Origin: Membranipora membranacea
Lineage: Eukaryota > Bryozoa > Gymnolaemata > Cheilostomatida > Membraniporidae
Direction: 5' to 3'
DNA: 64,000 bases
Assembly (NCBI GenBank): GCA_914767715.1
Contig: OU612066.1
Coordinates: forward strand, 2,981,001 to 3,045,000
Shown here: positions 12,655-24,616 of the stretch, in pieces
How the letters are laid out: every line of letters begins with the position of its first letter
Numbering within the stretch: the stretch's first letter is position 1
Notes under the pieces: model-generated
Told to the model about the DNA's origin: nothing
Database searches by the model: none
Seen by the model: the letters and a program-made list of their open reading frames with translations, nothing else
Position numbers and translations under genes: made by a program

Positions 12655-13658
12655 CATACTTGCCAAGTCTCCCGATTTAGGCGTGACCCTCCAGATTTTT
12701 ACACCCACCTCCCACTTTTTGTAAATCTCACTATTTCCTCCAGATTTTAGAGAAAACAGTCCAATCGAAATTTTTTGATAATTATCCAAGCACATGTTGT
12801 TGTTGACTTGACTAGTTACTGTTAAGGTCCTTGCACATAAAATTGAAAGGAATTATCAAATTAAACAATCCTAACAAATTTACCTGTCCTATTAAGATTG
12901 GGCCTATTATTGTAAATGACAAATAGCATCCTCTCATAACTCACAACACTGAATGTCATTGGTCACAATATAAAGTAGCTAGTCAAGTGCAAACCTTTAG
13001 TTTTCATTTCCTTTCAGATCACACATTTTTTAGTATTAATTTTGTACTCTAGTTAAATTTAAGTGAAGGAAAATAGAAACCTAACAATTCCAAAGGTAGG
13101 TCCGCTACAATTTAACAAAGCTCGGACCAAAGACTTTGAAACATATTTAATGTTAGTCAAACAAAAATATAATACCTTATCTGGATTCTCACTGTCTGTG
13201 ACTGAGCACATTTTCAGATCTTGATGATGCATGGGCACTTGTAGCCTGTCTTGACAGGCAAAGGCCCCTGGGACTTACATGCCTCTACTTTGCCAATGGG
13301 GTGTTTGATACTGGACATTGACAATGTAAAGGTATGTATGTAAGAGTCCCAGGGGCCCATGGATTGATTGTAATTGTTTAAAGTGTATTTCACCTCAGTT
13401 TGATATTTTAGTACTAGTACAAACATGAAATTGTTTGGGGTCAAATATACCTTTTTAGCCCTTCTTAGTGGCTGGAAACGCTCTCAGAGCTTCTGAAGAC
13501 AGGGCTCCGCCCGTACCCCGTTGGGGGGCTCACACCGCCCCCCAAGCCCCCAGGTGGGTGACTCGGGTGCTTCGCACCCTCGAAGCACCACGTTGTGGTG
13601 CAGTATCGCCGTAAAATGGAATCTCCCTATTTTGAATTTAGATTACTTGGCAAGTATA
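12655..13658. mobile_element. Non-autonomous hAT-like DNA transposon (1004 bp)
   Basis: The element is flanked by an 8-bp direct repeat CCGATAAC at 12647-12654 and 13659-13666, the target-site duplication length of hAT elements. Terminal inverted repeats are CATACTTGCCAAGT on the left and ACTTGGCAAGTATA on the right. The left subterminal region is rich in CTCCCGATTT/CCTCCAGATTTT. The right subterminal region holds a GC-rich block near 13505-13600 (GGGGGGCTCACACCGCCCCC and GGTGCTTCGCACCC hairpins) unlike the AT-rich surroundings. No transposase frame is visible, so it would need a helper. Confidence 0.75.
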
Positions 13659-14019
13659 CCGATAACTGGTGAGGATTCCAGATCGTATAGTGATAAACGA
13701 CGATACATGATGATATTGTGTTTGATATGCTGTAAATACTGGCATGCCGTGAAATAGTTAATAATTAGTCCGGTGGTAGCCTCCTTCTATCTTTGACTTT
13801 CATTTACAATGTTGGGGTGGATAGGATTTGACACTTGTTTCTGGTAGAGTTTTTCATGCTGAACGCAATGGTAACGTTGTACTCTGTACTAAATTACACA
13901 TTAGGCAGCTAATTGCCAAAAAGTAAAAGGGAAAGTGATCAAAAAAGGATTATATGGTTTTGTAATAAGCAAAAGCGGCTAGCATTAGTAGCCGAGTAAC
14001 AAACGAAAATGGTTTCATT

Positions 14020-14081
14020 CACTATGTTTCCATGTGAGTTTCGAGATCGGCCTAGATCGAGCTGAGTTGTCACCTCTTGGC
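14020..14081 (+). repeat. CACTATG-family inverted-repeat end
   Basis: It begins CACTATGTTTCCATGTGAGT preceded by ATT, and continues with GATCGGCCTAGATCGAGCTG AGTTGTCAC. The same end in reverse orientation is seen at 19709-19731 and, more diverged, at 23651-23728. A related terminus bounds the 37223-37524 element. I could not find the matching right end close by. Confidence 0.5.
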
Positions 14082-14565
14082 TTTATCTTGTAATATGCAG
14101 CCATTCCCATGTTAGAGCTGAGAAAAAGAAAGTTTTTGGTACGAAAGGGATTTTCTTCCGCTGTTATAACACTCTCCTTGTCTTGACAATCAGTCCCAAG
14201 ACATGACAAATAAAGGTCAGCCGAATAAGAAGTTGCCCTCCCTCAACCAGCTAAGGAAAACTTATTGGTAAGGAAAACTAAGAACTACTGTTCAAAGCCA
14301 ATGATAGGCTTTTATGTTATGCACACCGTTCCTGATATCCTGTCAGCATGACAGTATTGAAAGAAGAAAGTCTGCTCAAATTCCCCTCCCACCTCCCTTT
14401 CACTAACCTATGTCGTACATTGTTGAAATTCTAACAATTTCCTGGTGTTAATTTGTTCGTCAATTATGCACCAGATTAACAACATCTATGGCAAGTACTC
14501 TGTCTGCCAAACAACATATACAGTTGATCGCCACTTTCGGTTACAAATGCGTGAGGTGCCCCATA

Positions 14566-14935
14566 TTTTTTCTCATGTCAATTATTGCTGCCTAATCAAT
14601 CAACGGGCTGCAACTTCATCATTTGATTCAGGTATTTATTTGTACAACACATTAAAACATTCCAGTAAAAGATCATCATTTTTGAATAAAAATAATTCTG
14701 AGTAAGGTATTTTGGCGAAGAATAGGATGCCGACATTTTGGTGAATACCGATTCACCCCAGCTAAGACAAATTAAATCTTAGTGATTGCTAGTCACTGGC
14801 TTCAAGATTGGTCTCCATACGCAACTGTTGATCTCTAGATCGTGGGGATGATCAGCCATCAAACAGGATAAGCGTTGGTCTCCAAATCGTTCAATAAAGG
14901 TCTTTCACTCCACATGGTGTCCCAATGACACTCTT
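14566..14935. repeat. Dispersed repeat B, copy 1
   Basis: This copy starts TCTCATGTCAATTATTGCTG, passes GGTATTTTGGCGAAGAATAG and GTGAATACCGATTCACCCCA (an internal palindrome GGTGAATACCGATTCACC), and ends around the ATGGTGTC-like text. It is nearly identical to 15288-15645 and 63738-64000. It is non-coding and its class is unknown. Confidence 0.75.
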
Positions 14936-15009
14936 TCCACTCTATCTACAACTATACAAAACAAAATGTGAGTACAGACATGTAGGGTGGTAAACGGGGA
15001 GGCTGGAGG

Positions 15010-15645
15010 GTTTTTCAATATTCTGAGCTCCACTGTCACTTGGTCAGAGGTAAAGCAATGAAAGGAAGGTAATGACCTTTGCACCTCAATATGTATGTAG
15101 TTGGTTAGCCAATCAGGACCACATACCAGACTTCAAAGTAGGTTTTTGGACATTAGTCTACATGGACTGTGCTCCATTACAAACACGCATATCGAGAGGG
15201 GGGGGCCTGTGAATCAAGGAGGGCCAACTCCAAAATATACAACAATTTAAATCTAAAAAATCCATTTTGCAAAATGTTAATTCTTTCTCATGTCAATTAT
15301 TGCTGCCTAATCAATCAACGGGCTGCAACTTCATCATTGATTCAGGTATTTATTTGTACAACACATCAAAACATTCCAGTAAAAGGTCATCATTTTTGAA
15401 TAAAAATAATTCTGAGTAAGGTATTTTGGCGAAGAATAGGACGCCGACATTTTGGTGAATACCGATTCACCCCAGCTGTGACAAATTAAATCTTAGTGAT
15501 TGTTAGTCACTGGCTTCAAGATTGGTCTCCAAACGCAACTGTTGATCTCTAGATCGTGGGGATGATCAGCCTTCAAACAGGATGAGTAGTAGTCTCTAAA
15601 TCATTGAAATGAATCTGACTCCCAAATGGTGTCACAAGAGACTTT
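15010..15645. repeat. Composite A+B repeat
   Basis: Unit A (about 15010-15287) starts TTTTTCAATATTCTGAGCTC and ends at CATTTTGCAAAATGTTAATT. Unit B follows directly (about 15288-15645). A occurs alone at 19196-19483, and B alone at 14566 and 63738. The joined copy therefore shows either the parental element or a chance fusion. Confidence 0.75.
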
Positions 15646-17289
15646 ACTAGGGGAAAATCCGGCCATAAAATCTCAGGCAATTTTTAGTGGTAACGAATAA
15701 ATTTCCTTCTATTTTCCCCCATAACTTTGCACTTTGTCACCGTGGTCTTGATAAGTTTCCGTTAGTTTTCAACGTTATATCATCTTTTGTCACCAACAAA
15801 TTGAGCCAGTCAAAACCAATGTCGCACTGGAAAGTAACCAGCTTCCTAGAGTGGAAATCCTTTGGCTTAAATGGTCTTTTTGGGCCAAAGTTTACTGACT
15901 AAGAAAACCGGACCAGCCAATTTGAGGTGGTGAAAGTTTCAAAATTTTCCGACAGATATTCTGTTAGATGAACAACCTTGTCTGCTGAATCATCGATAGG
16001 CACCATAGACATGATGCCATAGTCAGCCACTTCTGTTTGAAAGCTAAAGTGCATGCTGTTTCGATGAAATGTCTTGATCTTCCATGTAAATGTCAACTTG
16101 ACACAATAGTCGATTTTTATAAATTGTCAAATTTGACATCAAAATACAGGCACTCTGGTTTGTAGTGCAGTACCAATAGGTGGCAATTGCCCAATCTAGC
16201 AAGAGGAACATGGTTCAGTATCATGGTGTACAAAACACATCCCAAGTGGGTTGGTTGGGTGAAGAGTAGAAATAAATTTTTTGTCTTCTTATTCAATGGC
16301 ACAATTGACTCCTCGTATCCCCTCAAATTGAGACAAGGACTGTGTGCATGTGTTAAACTTTATAATTTCATCAATGTGAAAACGGCATTGTGGGAAACTT
16401 GTTTGTCAAATAACATGATCATGTACGTAATCTCAATATCTCAATACTTTTGATCTCACAAGGAGATCAAAATCATTTCAAAGCATATGACTAGAGGTTG
16501 ATGTAACTTTATATTTCAATTGTACCATCCAGTATGTTAATAATGGGAGCCGTTGAACAGTACTTAGCTTTATTTGTGAGTGCTGATTGTCATGTGCAGT
16601 TCCAGGAAGAATATCCGATGCTTTCTGTCCTGGTCAATCAGTGGAATGAAATAACAAATCAACTATAGTCCATCTTATTGCAAAGATATCTCTGCGCTTC
16701 TGTCAAATAAACAGGAAAGGCAGTAAAATGTGTACAATACAGTTGTTTTCCAGGACAAAATTTAAACAAGGAGTTCTAGTCTGTAGTTGTGCTCCCTGGT
16801 AACTGGGAAAATTGAAAAACCGTAGTCTGTGCATTAAACCCTATGCCCAGCTTTTCAATCGCATATAATGAAAGGAAATCAGATTTCCAAAGCGTATACA
16901 CACTTAAGAACAATTTGCAAAATTATCTTATCGAATTACTATCCACATTGCTATGATGGTTTGCAGTGAGAACATCACGAGCTCACTCCTCTGTCTGTAT
17001 AAAGATGCTTGTAGGATATGGCAAACTTTCGCACCAACTTTGCACCGGGAAGGCTATCGTACTTGGCAAGCTATTGTACCTAGCAAAGCTTTCGAACCTG
17101 ACACACTTTTTTTCCAACTCGGCAAACTTATCAGCTTTGATCAAAACTCCAACGGCTTGCTGATGCTAAAATTTGTAAGTGACACCTGCTCCACAGATTC
17201 TCCTCTATTATACATCCAATTGTTTGCAATGGTGGTGACTTAACTTCAAATTGGCCAGTTTTTTTCACATCCTATCAAATTTTGTTTTT
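15646..17289. other. Intergenic stretch, no confident gene
   Basis: Two adjacent - strand frames (16326-16117 and 16096-15899) are readable for 65-69 codons each. They have no domain I recognise and no splice-linked partners. I treat them as chance or as decayed transposon coding sequence. Confidence 0.4.
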
Positions 17290-17900
17290 GTTTTAAAGTA
17301 TGGCTCTTTGCGCCAGCTTCATAGCTTTCATGAGCTGTTTTGTTAGGCAATTCTATACTTTTAAACCGAAAGCCTTCCAACTCAATTTATTTTAGTGTTT
17401 AGCAAGCTACACAGGTCTCGCTTAACAGCTTAGCAACCAAAATCCAAATTAAAGGCGGGCCAATTAATGCAACAATTGGACAAATGATCTAAACTTTGTT
17501 TAGAAGATCACCTATACAGTAAAACTATAGAACTCTGCATGCGATAACACTATGTTCGCTTGTAAAGAGAATAAACAGCACTTATGCTTATGCTATCGAG
17601 AATTTATGTGCTCGCCCCTAGATATTTTGTAACCAGCGGAAAAAGGGGGGAACGTGCCATTCCATAGTTCATTTGGTCTGCATGCTATCACACTAGGTTT
17701 GCTTGTACAGATGATAGAAAGCGCTTATGCTGCAGGGATCTTTGAGCCAATTTCATAGCTTACACAAGTTGTTTAACAAGCTTAGGTAGTTCTATCTTCA
17801 AACCAAAAGCCTTTCAACTCAATTTAGCAAGCTATATAGGTCTCGCTTGAAATGAAAATCTTTAAATGATCTAAACTTTGTTGGGAGGATGACTTAAACA
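17290..17900 (+). repeat. Decayed tandem duplication
   Basis: Blocks recur about 440 bp apart in the same order: TTCATAGCTT...GAGCTGTTTTGTTAGGCA versus TTCATAGCTT...AGTTGTTTAACAAGCTTAG; AAACCRAAAGCCTT-CAACTC; AGCAAGCTA-A-AGGTCTCGCT; and AAATGATCTAAACTTTGTT. A second pair links CTGCATGCGATAACACTA (about 17535) with CTGCATGCTATCACACTA (about 17679). No coding potential is seen. Confidence 0.6.
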
Positions 17901-19195
17901 TGGCTGTAAAAAGTAGCAATACATGATATTTAACTTAGCTTTGTGGTGTTCCTTTGTAAATATTCATATCTTGCCTCAATCGTCTGTTTGCGGCCTTGTT
18001 TGCAGCCCCAATTGCCTATAGCATTACGTCCTGTCATACAATTATCATAGCCTCCATCACCATATACCAGTGCTGTCAAACTCTTGCGTCGTCCTGGTTG
18101 ACACACACCAAGTCAACGGGCTGTCAATTGAGCTAAAATAAAAACTGGAAAGCAGCAGCAAAGCATCCACTTTTGGTGGTGACAATAAATTGGAAGCTTG
18201 AGAAAATGATGAATATCAGCCTATTGTGTTCATGTATTATCAGCGACCGGGTAAGGCAGACAAATTAGCCGATTGTGGTTGTAATGAAGAATCCTCAAGA
18301 TGCCCCGGATCTTGCTAAACTATGGCTTTATCCTGAAAAACTAACCGCACTTCAATGAAAGCTACTCCGGGTGGTAAATTAAATGTTACTAATTTATCAA
18401 CAGAGATAAAGACCATACTATCATTATTCCCAAAAGATAAAAAAGAAACACCAACACACCTTTAAAAATAATTTATCCCAAAAACCGAATGCTAATGTAA
18501 TGCAACTAAACACGGATATTCATAATAGAGACCGCAGGGGTATTTTTTTTGCCCAGGCATACCACATATCATGTGTGCTTTGAGACTAGCATCCAGACAA
18601 CATGCAGATCCCAAATTACTAACAAGCAGCATTCTAAAAGCTTTGTCTGTGCATCATTTTTTTCTCCACCCACAGACCCTGTAGATCCCTACACTTGTGT
18701 CCATGATTTGCCTTCATGCACTATTAATCTGGTCTCTAAGCCTCTCATCTTAAAATGCATCAATGCCCGGCCGCGAAGTTATCAACATTTTCATGCTGGC
18801 CCCTTTCGTTGCTGGTACACGGGACTTAATCCCTGGCTTTCAAACATTTAGCATTTATGATAATAGAGGTGTGTTCATTATGCCATCACCACTCATTTTG
18901 GTCAACAGCTGGAGGAGGAGGAGGGAGTAGCATCAGATATGGGTATATATTGCAGTTGCAGGTCCTATTATGATGTTCCAGAAGAGAAGTGATATAATTT
19001 AGATTTGACAGATGATGTTCGAGAATCAGTCAAATTCCAGTGTTCAATGATTTTAAAATTAGCCCAGTCAGTGTGTCAGTCTTCTTTCCTCTCAGTGCCT
19101 TTATTTAGGCCACTACCATAGCCATTGCTTAGCTCAACGTAGTAAAACTCTCAATAAACTATCAAGTCATGGTTTAGCCAAGAGTTATGTTATAC
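17901..19195. other. Intergenic stretch, nothing recognised
   Basis: Moderately AT-rich sequence. The open frame at 18549-18851 has no domain, signal peptide or splice context and is best ignored. Confidence 0.4.
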
Positions 19196-19483
19196 TTACA
19201 TTTTTCAATATTCTGAGCTCCACTGTCACTTGGTGACGTCAGAGGTAAAGCAATGAAAGGAAGGTAATGACCTTTGCACCACAATATGTATGTAGTTGGT
19301 TAGCCAATCAGGACCACATGCCAGACTTCAAAGAAGGTTTTTAGACATTAGTCTACATGGACTGTGCTCCATTACAGACACACATATTATCAGGAGGGGG
19401 GGGGCTGTGAATCAAGGAGGGCCAACTCCAAAATATACAACAATTTAAATCTAAAAAATCCATTTTGCAAAATGTTAATTTTT
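19196..19483. repeat. Dispersed repeat A, copy 2
   Basis: Near-identical to 15010-15287. The main difference is a 4-bp GACG step (TTGGTGACGTCAGAGG here against TTGGTCAGAGG). The match ends at AATGTTAATT, exactly where unit B begins in the composite copy, which supports A and B being separable units. Confidence 0.75.
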
Positions 19484-19609
19484 TTCCCCTATAATATGTT
19501 ACATTATAAGAAAGAAAAAAAAAACATCAAAAAAATCTGCCGCCACCACCGCCACCTCCCGCATCAGAGTCTTTGATGCTAACTGCTCGGCCGCGCGAGC
19601 TTGCCATAA

Positions 19610-19731
19610 TGCGAGCCGATATGTGCGAGCTGAATCTTGGAGCTCAGGCCGATCTCGGAGGCAGTTCCTTAGCTCGAAGCTAAGGCTAATTAGCCTCAGT
19701 TCAAACTGAAAACTCACATGGAAACATAGTG
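19610..19731 (-). repeat. CACTATG-family inverted-repeat end
   Basis: The complement of CACTATGTTTCCATGTGAGT closes this stretch at 19731. The inside holds GAGCTCAGGCCGATCTCGGA, similar to the subterminal text at 14045. It is a MITE end, and the partner end is not identified. Confidence 0.45.
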
Positions 19732-20222
19732 ATCACCACCTTATATCACCTGTATTTATAACCATCGTCATCAAGAAAGTCAGTACAAAGCCACCATAAC
19801 AAAATCAGATATTTACGGACAGACAATGCCAGTTTTTGAGGCAGCAGCAATATTGAAAATTAGTTTTGCTTTAATAATTATTGTTTTATACAGTTATATA
19901 CGGCTGGCTGAATTTGGCTGTTTATGATAGCAGACCCATGAAAAATTGAGGATCGACTAATTATGTCATATTTTTTCAGATACTGGATGTTTTGAAACCA
20001 TTTATCAACATTTCTTTATCACTTTCCCTTTTGCCGGAAGCATTTTTGGTAATAAGCTAGCTATTGTGCAACTCAGTGTAAGGTAAAATATTATCATTAC
20101 GATCAGCATGAAAAACTCTAACAGAGTCAACTTCCAACCCTATCCACCCAAAATTATAAATGAAGTTGCATTTCTAGCCACATTTTGCAGTAGCTGGCCC
20201 CAGACTTAATATCTCCACTGCT

Positions 20223-20284
20223 TTGTATGTATGTATGTATGTATGGGTGTATGTGTGTGTATGAATGTATGTGTGTATGTATGT
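20223..20284. repeat. TATG/TGTATG microsatellite
   Basis: Imperfect tandem TATG with TGTG interruptions. It creates meaningless open frames on both strands (Met-Tyr-Val-Cys runs). Confidence 0.9.
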
Positions 20285-20429
20285 GGCTTTATTTCGACCA
20301 TGGAACCATTTATATGCGGAGTCATTCAAAATTACCATTACAGGTCTTCTTGCATAAGGAAAAATTGGGAGAGCATCAAAAGAGAAATGAAAAATATTTT
20401 TCTGAAATAGAAAAATTGTAAAAATCTTA

Positions 20430-21420
20430 ACAGGCATCCCAGAAATGAATTAGAGGGGATTTCGCCCTGAGTTGAGTTCTGGCTTGGGGCTTTGTTTTTG
20501 ATGATTGGCACCCACGTAATGGGCGCCCTGAAAATGATGGTTTGTGCCTTTGGATCAGTTCATGCCGACTATGGTTACTGTTTGTTTTGATGTTAGAGGT
20601 ATACTGTTGGTATTGCTGCTGCATTAGGTCTACTATAGGTGTTATGTTGCAGCGCGCCACTCTATCCATATAGTCGGTTGTGTCTGGCTGTATGACTTTC
20701 AAAGCCGGGTTTTCTATTCTTTCCACCCTTAGCCTCTGAGTGTGATATGACATGGAGAACCATGCTGGCACTGCATACAGTATGGTTGGTTGTATACATG
20801 CAATATAATAGTTTCTCAGTAGATTGAAAGGGTGTATATATAAGTTTTATGATCTTTTCTGCTATGTTGTTTGAAGGTGAGATGCTTGAAGATAGTCACT
20901 AAGAAATTTTGTTGTATCTTCAGCAGTTATTGTCACCCCTTGCATTGTGAACTGATCAGGTGGTGGTATGTGGTGGATGTGAATATTACTTAATTTATTA
21001 TCACTGACTTCCGTGAATTTGCAATCATATTGTGCTGATCACACCAGGCTTTCACCTCATTGATAGTAGCCTGGAGTTCTCTTCTGCAATTGGTTGTTGA
21101 ATTCGGCGTGAGCGTCAGATCATCAGCGTATTCAGTTGTTGAGGATAAGGTAGCTTACAGAGAATCTATGTATAGCAGCCAGAAGAGGTGACCTAAGAGC
21201 GTGCCTTGTGGGGTGCCGTTTTTAGTCTTCAGGCTCGAGCTGTATGTGAGCCAAGCTGTACACGTTGTGTGAGCTCTGAGAGAGAGCTGTCTCCAATAGA
21301 CATTAGATTCTTGCTGGTACAGCGCTCAGTCAGCTTCGCTACTAGTGTTGATTTTTCCATCCTGTCAAATGATTTGCTTAGATCACATCAAAAATCACTA
21401 ATCACCGAAATATAAGTGCA
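20430..21420 (-). mobile_element. Degenerate LINE reverse transcriptase, - strand
   Basis: Reading the - strand from 21420: SKSFDRMEKSTLVAKLT (motif A), NGTPQGTLLGHLFWLLYIDS (motif B), EYADDLTLTPNST (motif C, catalytic YADD kept, near 21116-21140), EVKAWCDQHNMIANSRKS (D), QPTILYAVPAWFSMSYHTQR and a C-terminal frame to about 20430. Stops and frameshifts separate the blocks. It differs in sequence from the 5.8-kb LINE, so a second LINE lineage is present. Confidence 0.8.
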
Positions 21421-22412
21421 GATCATCAGCAGAATAGCGCAGTACCTTAATACTACAGAATTAGAATAAGGTTACATTTGTATTTTGGCAGTTACATGTA
21501 GCTTTGTGTCAAAAGATTGAAAAAGAGGTTTGTTAATGTGAAATTCAGCGTGATCAGTATAACGAGCTGTCAGCAGCTATTCTACATGTTGCTGGAAGCA
21601 GTAAAGGTTATAAAATGCCAGTACCAGAGAGCCACGCAAGACTCAAACTTGTCGGGAACTTATGATTAGGATTATATTGCACAGGGTCGTCCCATGTATA
21701 GGTACTGCAGGCGAGACTATGACCTGAGAAACAATTTCTTCAAAATTGGCAACTATTAGCCACAAAGTGTTATTGCATTATTTGTTTAGTTAGACTAGCT
21801 TGTCAGACTTAGGACCTGTGTAAAAGGAGCAGCTGCAACAATACAAAGACCATATATTATTGTTGGAGCAAGCTTTGGGGAGTATGTTCTAATCTGATCA
21901 AGGAACCATAGCATTGTACAAGTGCATACTCCACACTGATCAATATACAATATAATTTTTCGGGAATATTAGATTCAGTTTAGTTTGATTGTGAGATGGA
22001 ATAAACTTTCAGTTAGGTCAGAAATCAACAGTTATTCCTCTACATCCCAACAAAAATCGAAGCTCAAAATTTTCATTTTTTTAGAATATATGCAGATCCA
22101 AAACTAGACGTCATCGCCAACCTAGAAACTCAAAAACTGATGGCCAAACAGACCCAAATTCCTATGGTTTATCAGTTTGATAGAAAACATACACAATAGA
22201 TTTGTGGAAAACAGGCAGTCTATTGCTAAACACAGAATCTAAAAAATAACTACAAGTTAAAAAGGGCAGGTAGCTTGTAATCATGGAGAGCCTTTTAAAA
22301 TCCAGCCTTAGACAACGAAATCCACGATAAATAAAATTATTTAATATTTTAAAACGTTCATAAAGAAAAGAATTACATGTTAATGTAAACTGAGAAAAGT
22401 TGTATCTGATGA
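21421..22412. other. Convergent intergenic spacer and CEP192 3' flank
   Basis: No gene is seen. A - strand ATTAAA (22340-22345) downstream of the CEP192 stop is a possible polyA signal. Confidence 0.4.
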
Positions 22413-24616
22413 CTATGATTGGATAGCAGCAGAGGCAGCAGAGGCAGAGTGGGTGTTACATTTACCGATGAGTAGTACAGTAAAGGTCTGATCTTCAGTA
22501 GATATAGTTAATGTATCCTCCCATCGTCCCTCTGATTGAGCAGTAAACTCTATCCTCAGTGTACCTCGATTCTTTGGTCTGTAATGTAAAATATAACTAT
22601 ATTGTTCTTTACAAATTTATACGATTATATATTGAATCATTCTCATTTACAATGGAGACTGGTAGCAGGTCTTCTAAATCTGGGATATGATATATGGTAT
22701 GACATTGAATAGTATAGCTAGACCAGCTCCAACCTAATGGGTATCGGTCAGGTTGTAACGGTCAGCCACTGAATTAGATTCTTCTCTTAGAATGGAAATA
22801 GTATCATAGCGTTATATGGTTAGGACACTAAACACAGGGACCCATCTGACTGTTATCTGATTGGCTGTCCCTAGTAGCATGAATAATTAGCCTGAGAAAG
22901 TGTCTTGTTTACAAAATTGCAAACAGTAATTATACCCCTACAGTGTCGATGATTAGGGCATTTCTAGATTGCTACTAGGGACTGGCTATTTTTGCAAGCC
23001 CTTTGTTTTGCAAAAGAAAGCTAATGATGCTATTCCAGATATGGAATTCAATGCGGTCAGCGAATAGCATACCATGACTGATAACTATGACTTATCACAT
23101 AAACAAATCCTAAAGCTATCTCATGCAAAACTTCCTATTATAGCATAGTGAAAGCTTTCTTCATTGTTCAATTGTACACTGCCTACATATACCATAATGA
23201 TTTCACTCTTTGCCATGAGCTCCTCTGGCGCAGATCATCATCTAGCTATTAGCTCATGGCAGATTGTCACATACAAAACATTTAACCTTTACTTTAACTC
23301 AGCTGACATAACGTACTGTGTGCTAATAAGGCTAATAAGTGATTACGAATCGACATGATCCTGTAAAACTACACCTAATAAACCTCACACAGTAAACGTT
23401 ACACAGGTAATAAGGGAATATTACCTGCACTAATTTACTGTGTTTCTCTAGTTCGAAACGAGGCTTATTTCAGGGCTGTGTGAACCATGGGAATACCTCC
23501 CGATTCGAGCTGAGCTCGAATGTTCAGTTTGTGCTGAGCTGTGTGAGCTGCAGCGAGCCGGCGTGACCAGGGTCATCATTTAAGACTTTGTCTTAAATCG
23601 CCAGAGGCAGCAGATGTTTTGAATTTTCAGCCCAGCTCTATCCATTGGAATGTATCCATAATTCGAGGGTGAGCCAAGATGTGACAACTCAGCTCAATCT
23701 AGGCCGACCTCAAAACTCACATAGAAAAAATTAGAACAATTTGACAAGTATCAGACAATGCAATTATCTGGAATACAAAGTTGGATCAGTCGTATAACAA
23801 GAGATCCAGAGCATCCCGGGTCAAAGTTTTGTAGTAATGTTGATATCACATCCTGTTAGTAAAACTTACTTTAGGGTAGAGCTGCGTGTCTTTATTCTGA
23901 ATGGAGTAAATAATCTTGAAAACAGAACCTACAAAAAATTTTTTTAATGTTATTCATGAATCTATTGTAGTACCAAGCTTGATTTTCTCACTCCAGAGAA
24001 TTTGTTACTGATTGGAGAAGGGTGATCTGGTACTTTTAGGTGATCAAACAAGTACAAAGTTGTAACCTCTACTAGGATCTTCCATACAGCAGTAGGAGTA
24101 TGTTCTGGTAGGATTATGTTGTGAGCTACTTTGCAATAGAATACAAGCAGAGTATGACATCATGTCAATCCTATAACCACCACATATGTCTAGATCACAG
24201 AATTATACTCATAAACTTTCAATGGTCAAGATATATCAATTTGCGCGAGAGTCACGGAGCCAACTGATGTCACTGGCTTTAGCTTGTCATGTTTTGTCCA
24301 CCCTCTATAATAAGGTGATTTCTTCCCCCACAAATCTTTGTAGAGGTTACAATTTTATGATTGTTTTATAGCCTTCTTAAATCAGTAATGAATAAAGTGG
24401 GGCCAGGTTCAAATAACTGCATATGTCATTGTACAAAAAATTTACTTTTCATTAAAATTTCTGTGCTGTATGACAGCTGTGGTTGTTTATGAGATGAGAA
24501 AGTATGGATATACCTGAACTTCAGAGACTGTTCTATTCCTCACATCTAGAGTCAGCTCCTGTGTCTCTCCAGCTCTACTCGTTATAAATGTCAGCGACTT
24601 AGTGGATATCACAACA
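22413..24616 (-). other. CEP192: CEP192 last three exons: terminal PapD-like domain
   Basis: Exons 24616-24514, 23928-23870 and 22578-22413 join to one domain: STKSLTFITSRAGETQELTL, DVRNRTVSEVQVLFSRLFTP, FRIKTRSSTLKPKNRGTLRI, EFTAQSEGRWEDTLTISTED, QTFTVLLIGKC. It matches the human C-terminus (SVGESRTLKVNLRNNSF ... SLRAQHYINMPVQFKP ... LIGEALG) by pattern. A short Ala/Ser tail, SASAASAAIQS, ends the protein. These exons are cut off from the rest by a 14.9-kb intron. Confidence 0.85.

Noticed and set aside
15899-16326. Two adjacent - strand frames of 65-69 codons
   Set aside because: No known domain, no splice connection and no repeat partner. Treated as chance or decayed sequence.
18549-18851. 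100-codon + strand frame
   Set aside because: Cys/Pro-rich by chance; no signal peptide, domain, promoter or splice evidence.
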